Assembly (NCBI GenBank): GCA_026014685.1 | Contig: JAOZHW010000023.1 | Coordinates: forward strand, 35,244-99,243 | Reading direction: 5' to 3' | DNA: 64,000 nucleotides | Source of the DNA: Candidatus Bathyarchaeota archaeon | GTDB taxonomy: Archaea > Thermoproteota > Bathyarchaeia > Bathyarchaeales > Bathycorpusculaceae | Shown: positions 59,865 through 64,000 of the stretch, in pieces | Layout of the letters: the number at the start of each line of letters is the position of its first letter | Position numbering within the stretch: position 1 is the stretch's first letter | Program-made: the position numbers and the translations under genes | Notes under the pieces: generated by a model | What the model was told of the DNA's origin: nothing | Databases searched by the model: none | Seen by the model: only the letters and a program-made list of their open reading frames with translations

Positions 59865-62069
59865 TTAGTTTGTGAACCTATTTTGGGGTGGCGCTGGAAT
59901 ACCGTAATTAGCTGGGTCAGGCGCCGAGTAGTCTATAGTCCAAACGTTTGACCATGACGCGTCAGTCGAACTAAAATCTCCTGAATTCCAACTATTTGGC
60001 GTCGATAGCACGCCGTCTCTAGATTGCTCAATCCAGTATTCTTGTCCAGTCGTAGGATCCTTGAAGGCCAAGTATTTTACGTTTAAGTGCCATGTGATTG
60101 TTTGCGGTGTTGTTGTGCCACTGTGATCAGCGTAATACTGGACTCTTATCTGGTATCTTCCATAGAGGTTAGTTGAGCCAGGCAAGGTAGTGCCTTCTAA
60201 AGCATAGTAGTGTTCTGGGCCATATCCATAGGTGTTGTCTATGTCAAGGTACGGGTTAGAAAGCGAATCACCCTTTTTCCCGTAGTATATGTGTCGTCCT
60301 TCTGCACCAGGCTCTAAAACATGCAAGTCAACATCACTTTGATCTTGATCCCAAGATAGAGTCACTGTGAAGGAAGCTGGACTTGCAGTGCATCTTATTG
60401 TATCGCGAAGGAATCCTGCCCAGTTAGTAAAAGTGTTTTCATCAGTTGCTAAGATCACGATGTCGTTGTCTCCTACTAGCAATGGAACTTCTATTGAGAA
60501 TGCGCCATCGACGACTGCTGCGGTAAATTTTTGGTTGGAAACAAAGACTAGAGTCGAATTTACTGCGCGGGTACCACCTGTTATTGTTCCAGATATGGTT
60601 GTTTTAGCCGCTGATGTATCACGTATGCCATCGTTGTTGGTGTCCGTCGGGGTTGTTCCTGTGGGTGTTGTGGTTTCATCTGTTAGGGTGATTGTTGGAA
60701 AAGTACTGCTGCCTTGGAATTTACTCTGTGCTGCATCATATAATCCACTGTAATCGCTTGGTGTTGAGGCAAGTTTTGAGCCAGCATGATAGAAGATGTT
60801 GAATTGAAGGCGGTCTGCACGTGTGGCTCCTGAAACGTAGATTTCTTTGAAACCATTATTGTAGTCAAAAGGTATCATTCGCATTGCGTCTGTGGGTGAT
60901 GAGCCCGGGAAGTTAGGGTCGTAGATAAGGAAACTTCCGTCTTTATAACCGTAGGTCATTACTGCGTGAGCGTAATTTAACCATGTACCATCAGTGGTTC
61001 GAGCTTTGAGTCCAATTAGCTGCGGTTCACCTGTAACGATCATACCTGATAGCCAACTTAATCCGACTTCCCGCGCATTAGATATCGCCCAGTTGTATTC
61101 CTCTGTGGTCAGCGAGTTCCAAATGCCGCTGGTTGCTAAATGAGCTCTTGCGGCTAGTTGAATCGCTGTAGAGTCGTCACGCCATTGTGCTGGGTCGCCT
61201 TCCAGATATTTACTGTATAGTCCTGTGTCTGACTTGTGGTAAGTATAGTACCATTTTGAGTAGCTAACCATTCCTAGACACATTCCGCCAGGTGTCTGAA
61301 CTGAACCATAATTAGGGATGAACCAACCGTTTGCAGATGGACGAAAACCTGTATCAACTGAATAGCTGGTTTCTCCACTGAGTTGCGAAAGCAATATGTC
61401 TACTTCAACAGCGAGAAAGTCGGAGAATGAAGCGGTAAGGAAGGTGATGGTGTGTTTACTTGTATCTTCACTTAAAAATCCAGTTGAGTCTAGTCTACCC
61501 GTCTGGGAATCGTACCAATAGAACCGAACTGGAGAGGTGTCGTCGTTTGCCACTGTAGAATCGTAAGGTAAGGTAACTTCGATTGGCTTGTCAAACATGT
61601 CGTATTTATTGAAGATTGTTGAGCCTGATGCATCGATAGTTATAAGTTTACTTGCAGGTGAAGCGCCTTGGGGTAAACCGTTAACGTTTGAGACATCAGC
61701 GTAACTAATAGAAAACTGTATGTTTTCTGATGTAGCTGCTGGAGGTACCACAATTTTGAGTCCATTTAAGGGACTTGACGTGTCAGTTACTTGGATTGTT
61801 CCACCATTAGAACCAATAGTTTGGGATGTAACAGGCACTTTTGAGCCTGAAGCAACAGAAACGCCGCTTGTGGGGTTGAATGTTCCGGGGGGGCCTGAGG
61901 AGGGATTTATTGGGGGCTGCGTTGAGGGCGGAGAATTTAAGTTGAATGTTCCTGAAAATATTAGAGCTGTTGGAACAAGGATTATGACGATCAATACGAT
62001 TGCAAAGAGTGAAAAGATTTTTTTTCTTGATCTTTGAGATGGGGGCGGTGGTGGGGGTGGAAAATTCAT
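59865..62069 (-). CDS. Large secreted protein with papain-like and YfaP (DUF2135) domains
   Basis: 734 residues from ATG 62069. Cytosolic polyproline head (MNFPPPPPPPSQRSRKK), a membrane helix (FSLFAIVLIVIILVPTALIFSG), a Pro/Ser linker, then a beta domain of ZU5-like type (GGTIQVTDTSSPLNGLKIVVPPAA). Next comes a papain-like/C39-type cysteine fold with Cys in TPGGMCLGMVSYSKWYY and His-Asp/Asn in NYAHAVMTYGYKDGSFLIYDPNFPG. A Thr-rich linker follows, then an Ig-like unit, and the YfaP-like DUF2135 (TLSWDQDQSDVDLHVLEPG...YLDIDNTYGYGPEHYYAL). It is outside the cell, anchored at the N-terminus. Peptidase activity is likely but unproven. Confidence 0.78.
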   Translation of the reverse strand: MNFPPPPPPPSQRSRKKIFSLFAIVLIVIILVPTALIFSGTFNLNSPPSTQPPINPSSGPPGTFNPTSGVSVASGSKVPVTSQTIGSNGGTIQVTDTSSPLNGLKIVVPPAATSENIQFSISYADVSNVNGLPQGASPASKLITIDASGSTIFNKYDMFDKPIEVTLPYDSTVANDDTSPVRFYWYDSQTGRLDSTGFLSEDTSKHTITFLTASFSDFLAVEVDILLSQLSGETSYSVDTGFRPSANGWFIPNYGSVQTPGGMCLGMVSYSKWYYTYHKSDTGLYSKYLEGDPAQWRDDSTAIQLAARAHLATSGIWNSLTTEEYNWAISNAREVGLSWLSGMIVTGEPQLIGLKARTTDGTWLNYAHAVMTYGYKDGSFLIYDPNFPGSSPTDAMRMIPFDYNNGFKEIYVSGATRADRLQFNIFYHAGSKLASTPSDYSGLYDAAQSKFQGSSTFPTITLTDETTTPTGTTPTDTNNDGIRDTSAAKTTISGTITGGTRAVNSTLVFVSNQKFTAAVVDGAFSIEVPLLVGDNDIVILATDENTFTNWAGFLRDTIRCTASPASFTVTLSWDQDQSDVDLHVLEPGAEGRHIYYGKKGDSLSNPYLDIDNTYGYGPEHYYALEGTTLPGSTNLYGRYQIRVQYYADHSGTTTPQTITWHLNVKYLAFKDPTTGQEYWIEQSRDGVLSTPNSWNSGDFSSTDASWSNVWTIDYSAPDPANYGIPAPPQNRFTN

Positions 62070-62396
62070 GCTTAAGTTTATTCTTTGAGTATTACTTATC
62101 AAATTTTCAATAGCTCCTTTAGAAGCAAATTACTATGGAGAACGATTTTTATGTATTATGAATGGTGAATATACGCAAATTAGTTAATGTATTGAAACAT
62201 GTGAATTAAGAATACAGCGATTAAAGATTTTATTTTGCAAATGAATATTCGAAAACCGAATAATAAACGCTAAACATACACAGTACCACAATTTTTGCAT
62301 GCTTAACTAAAATCTAAATTACTTCTCGTTGCATACAATAATGTTAAAATTCATCTAAAAGTATAGGTTAAGAAACTTCAAAAGGGGACTAATCGT
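62070..62396. other. Divergent intergenic region, no gene seen
   Basis: About 330 AT-rich bases. Promoters for the secreted protein (minus) and PadR (plus) must lie here; AAAGGGG is the PadR ribosome site. No other signal. Confidence 0.5.
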
Positions 62397-62765
62397 ATGA
62401 GTACCAAAAAGGAAAAAGAAACCACCCAGAAATATGTCAGTGGATACTCACCAAAGGACATTGAAACACGTGTGGTCAAAAGTTTCCTAGACATCCTGTT
62501 ACTAATCGAAATGAAGAAACAAAGCAACCTAAGCGGCTACGACCTCACTGCCTTTGTCAACAACAAATTCGGCGGCATATTAAGCCCAGGCACTGTCTAT
62601 GCAACCATCTATACATTGGAACGGAAGGGGCTAATAAAAGGCGAATCCGATGGACGGAAAACAGTCTATCAATTAACACCTCAAGGAACTGAAGTAATAA
62701 CTGAAATGATGAAAGAATTCAACCAACAGATGACTATTTTCGTTAAAAAATTCTTAATGCTCTAA
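62397..62765 (+). CDS. PadR-family transcriptional regulator
   Basis: 122 residues. PadR winged helix: SFLDILLLIEMKKQSNLSGYDLTAFVNNKFGGILSPGTVYATIYTLERKGLIKGESDGRKTVYQLTPQGTEVITEM. A 25-residue Lys/Glu-rich head precedes it. AAAGGGGAC ten bases before ATG. Divergent from the large secreted protein gene, a natural candidate target; inference. Ends in a shared terminator. Confidence 0.9.
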   Translation: MSTKKEKETTQKYVSGYSPKDIETRVVKSFLDILLLIEMKKQSNLSGYDLTAFVNNKFGGILSPGTVYATIYTLERKGLIKGESDGRKTVYQLTPQGTEVITEMMKEFNQQMTIFVKKFLML

Positions 62766-62799
62766 AAAAAGGCTGCCTCGGTGTTCTCCGAGGATTTTT
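62764..62799. terminator. Bidirectional terminator between PadR and CheW genes
   Basis: CCTCGG (62776-62781) / CCGAGG (62788-62793) stem, with TTTTT after it on the plus strand and AAAAAAA (62764-62770) before it, which is a T-run on the minus strand. Confidence 0.7.
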
Positions 62800-62807
62800 C
62801 GGCTTAA

Positions 62808-63255
62808 TCAATTGGTTTTCTGAGATTTTCCGATTGTTTTTGCGATATCCAAAATGATGGTTAAGCGCGTTCCCTGTTTACCTACGCCTAAAATGGCGTC
62901 ATCCAGTGTTGAGGTTACTTGAGTTTTTCTCAATATCCTGCTCGTGTATCGTTGAAACTTCAGTTACTGAATCTACCAATACGCCTATGGCGTGCTTTCC
63001 AAGGTCGATGATGATTATTTTATCTGAGTTGGTTTTTTCTGGTAGACCTAAACGCGTTCGAAGATCCATAACTGTAATGATTTGACCTCTTAGGTTGGTT
63101 ACGCCCTTAACAAACGCTGGAGTACCAGGAACATGAGTAACAGTTTGCATATCTCTGACCTCACGGACTTGCTCCACTGGAACACCGTAGTTAACGTCAT
63201 CTATTGTGAAGTTGACTATTTGCATGTCTCCTGATTGCATAACTGTTTGCAACAA
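62808..63255 (-). pseudogene. cheW: CheW chemotaxis coupling protein, frameshifted near the C-terminus
   Basis: CheW links chemoreceptors to the CheA kinase. Intact part: MQIVNFTIDDVNYGVPVEQVREVRDMQ, VTNLRGQIITVMDLRTRLGLP, IIIIDLGKHAIGVLVDSVTEV. At the A5 run (plus-strand TTTTT, 62924-62928) the frame shifts and a false stop appears at 62899. Removing one A restores EKTQVTSTLDDAILGVGKQGTRLTIILDIAKTIGKSQ up to a TGA at 62808, the normal CheW ending. So the gene is probably whole and the break an assembly slip, or a very recent mutation. The start may be ATG 63255 or one of the next two. Eight bases after the chemoreceptor gene. Confidence 0.85.
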
Positions 63256-63262
63256 ACTTCAC

Positions 63263-64000
63263 CTACTCAACTTTGTATTTTGATTTGAGTTCATTAAGCA
63301 AGTTAATTCGGTATTCCACGAGTTTTTGTAGGTTAACGTTTGTTTTTTCTGCCGCCTGAATTGCATCTTCGGCTTGATTTTTAACCGCTTCAGAGACTTC
63401 GGAGACCTTTGAGATCTGCACTTCGATTTCCTTGGCGGATTTTTCAACATTCTCAGCATCAGTACTTACCGCCACCGCGAGTTTTTCTACTTCTTCGGCG
63501 CTACTAACCACATTTTTGGATATGGTTTCTAGATGTTCAGCGGTTTCTGAAACTTCTTTGGCTATACCCGCCATTTGTTGTGCTGCTGCGGTTTGCTCTT
63601 CTACAGCTGAGGATGCCTCTTCAGATGCAGATGAACTTTCCTCAGCGATACTTGCAACTTCCTCAATGGTCTTTGTAACTGATGTTATGGCTTCCAAGCC
63701 GCGTTCGACACCGTTGGTTAGGTTGCTGACTTTATTTGTCATTTCACCCATGATTTTGGCGATGCCTTCAGATTCCTTAATTGCTCCCAAAACAATGGTT
63801 GCACCCTGCTCTGCCCCGACTTGTGATTGCTTTGATATATCGCTGGTTTGGTTGCCTGCTTCTTTGATGTTTTTGACCAAGTTGATTGCTGAGCCTGCAG
63901 CTTGCTTGGACTGCCCCGCTAAGCCTTTAACGGCGTCGGCTACGACGGCGAATCCCCGGCCAGCTTCACCAGCACGAGCAGCCTCAATAGCCGCGTTTAA
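63263..64000 (-). CDS. Methyl-accepting chemotaxis protein, signalling end (5' part outside window)
   Basis: 246 codons of the cytoplasmic coiled-coil of a chemoreceptor. The universal hairpin tip is seen at the window edge: LNAAIEAARAGEAGRGFAVVADAVKGLA. Then comes a long heptad-repeat helix rich in Ala/Glu/Ser (IEEVASIAEESSSASEEASSAVEEQTAAAQQMAGIA) with likely methylation sites, and a C-terminal tail (YRINLLNELKSKYKVE). The frame is open to base 64000, so sensor and membrane parts lie beyond. First gene of an MCP-cheW pair. Confidence 0.95.
   Translation of the reverse strand, partial: LNAAIEAARAGEAGRGFAVVADAVKGLAGQSKQAAGSAINLVKNIKEAGNQTSDISKQSQVGAEQGATIVLGAIKESEGIAKIMGEMTNKVSNLTNGVERGLEAITSVTKTIEEVASIAEESSSASEEASSAVEEQTAAAQQMAGIAKEVSETAEHLETISKNVVSSAEEVEKLAVAVSTDAENVEKSAKEIEVQISKVSEVSEAVKNQAEDAIQAAEKTNVNLQKLVEYRINLLNELKSKYKVE

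Overview
The window is a moderately AT-rich stretch of an archaeal chromosome. Supporting markers are an archaeal-type leucyl-tRNA synthetase, Pelota, transcription factor S, an Hjc-type resolvase, Tsr3, an archaeal-style RNase P RNA, and promoters with a TATA box about 26 bases before leaderless starts, mixed with GGTG/GGAG ribosome sites and many TTG starts. The gene mix (membrane pyrophosphatase, NfnAB-like pair, SufBC, several secreted Ig-like proteins, chemotaxis genes) suggests a Bathyarchaeia-like member of the Thermoproteota; that placement is inference.

Layout. 1-10.5 kb: end of leuS, a frameshifted acyltransferase, an orphan PstS, a histidine kinase broken at its H-box, flavodoxin, YkgJ-type, PRC-barrel and CBS genes, and a secreted membrane protein. 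10.5-16.1 kb is accessory: tiny cysteine-rich genes, then a roughly 2.9-kb integrative element carrying a tyrosine recombinase and a phospholipase-D/zinc-ribbon protein. It is inserted in the 3' end of the RNase P RNA gene, with direct repeats at both ends and a decayed third att-like copy further out. 16.1-31.8 kb: SufB/D-SufC, a NapH-like ferredoxin, a multi-PAS kinase split by one base, a transglutaminase-like surface protein, tRNA-Pro(GGG), a ModE-like regulator, an NfnAB-like pair, a PhoU-family regulator, a HisA-related protein, a Pelota-related protein and thioredoxin.

31.8-40.8 kb: methyltransferase, TFS, a strongly structured candidate non-coding RNA with its own TATA box and terminator, Pelota, a K+-independent H+-pyrophosphatase, and proB-proA. 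40.8-47.3 kb is gene-poor, with six copies of a 26-27 base dispersed repeat, a PD-(D/E)xK nuclease, a dead ABC ATPase, Hjc, YjbQ and a nicotinamidase-like hydrolase. 47.3-64 kb: NAD(P)H-hydrate repair, Tsr3, LysE, macrodomain, a purine/methylthioadenosine salvage pair, a MacB/FtsX-ATPase-HtrA operon, small regulators, a YyaL-type protein, a large secreted papain-like/YfaP protein, PadR, CheW and the end of a chemoreceptor.

Working connections visible in the order of genes: mtnP and apt recycle methylthioadenosine to AMP; proB and proA overlap by ATGA; sufC and sufB/D overlap by ATGA; permease, ATPase and HtrA form one envelope operon; CheW lies just after the chemoreceptor. Three genes (acyltransferase, multi-PAS kinase, cheW) carry single-base shifts at homopolymer runs, so some breaks may be assembly errors, whereas the 7-base H-box loss and the multiply damaged ABC ATPase look like real decay.
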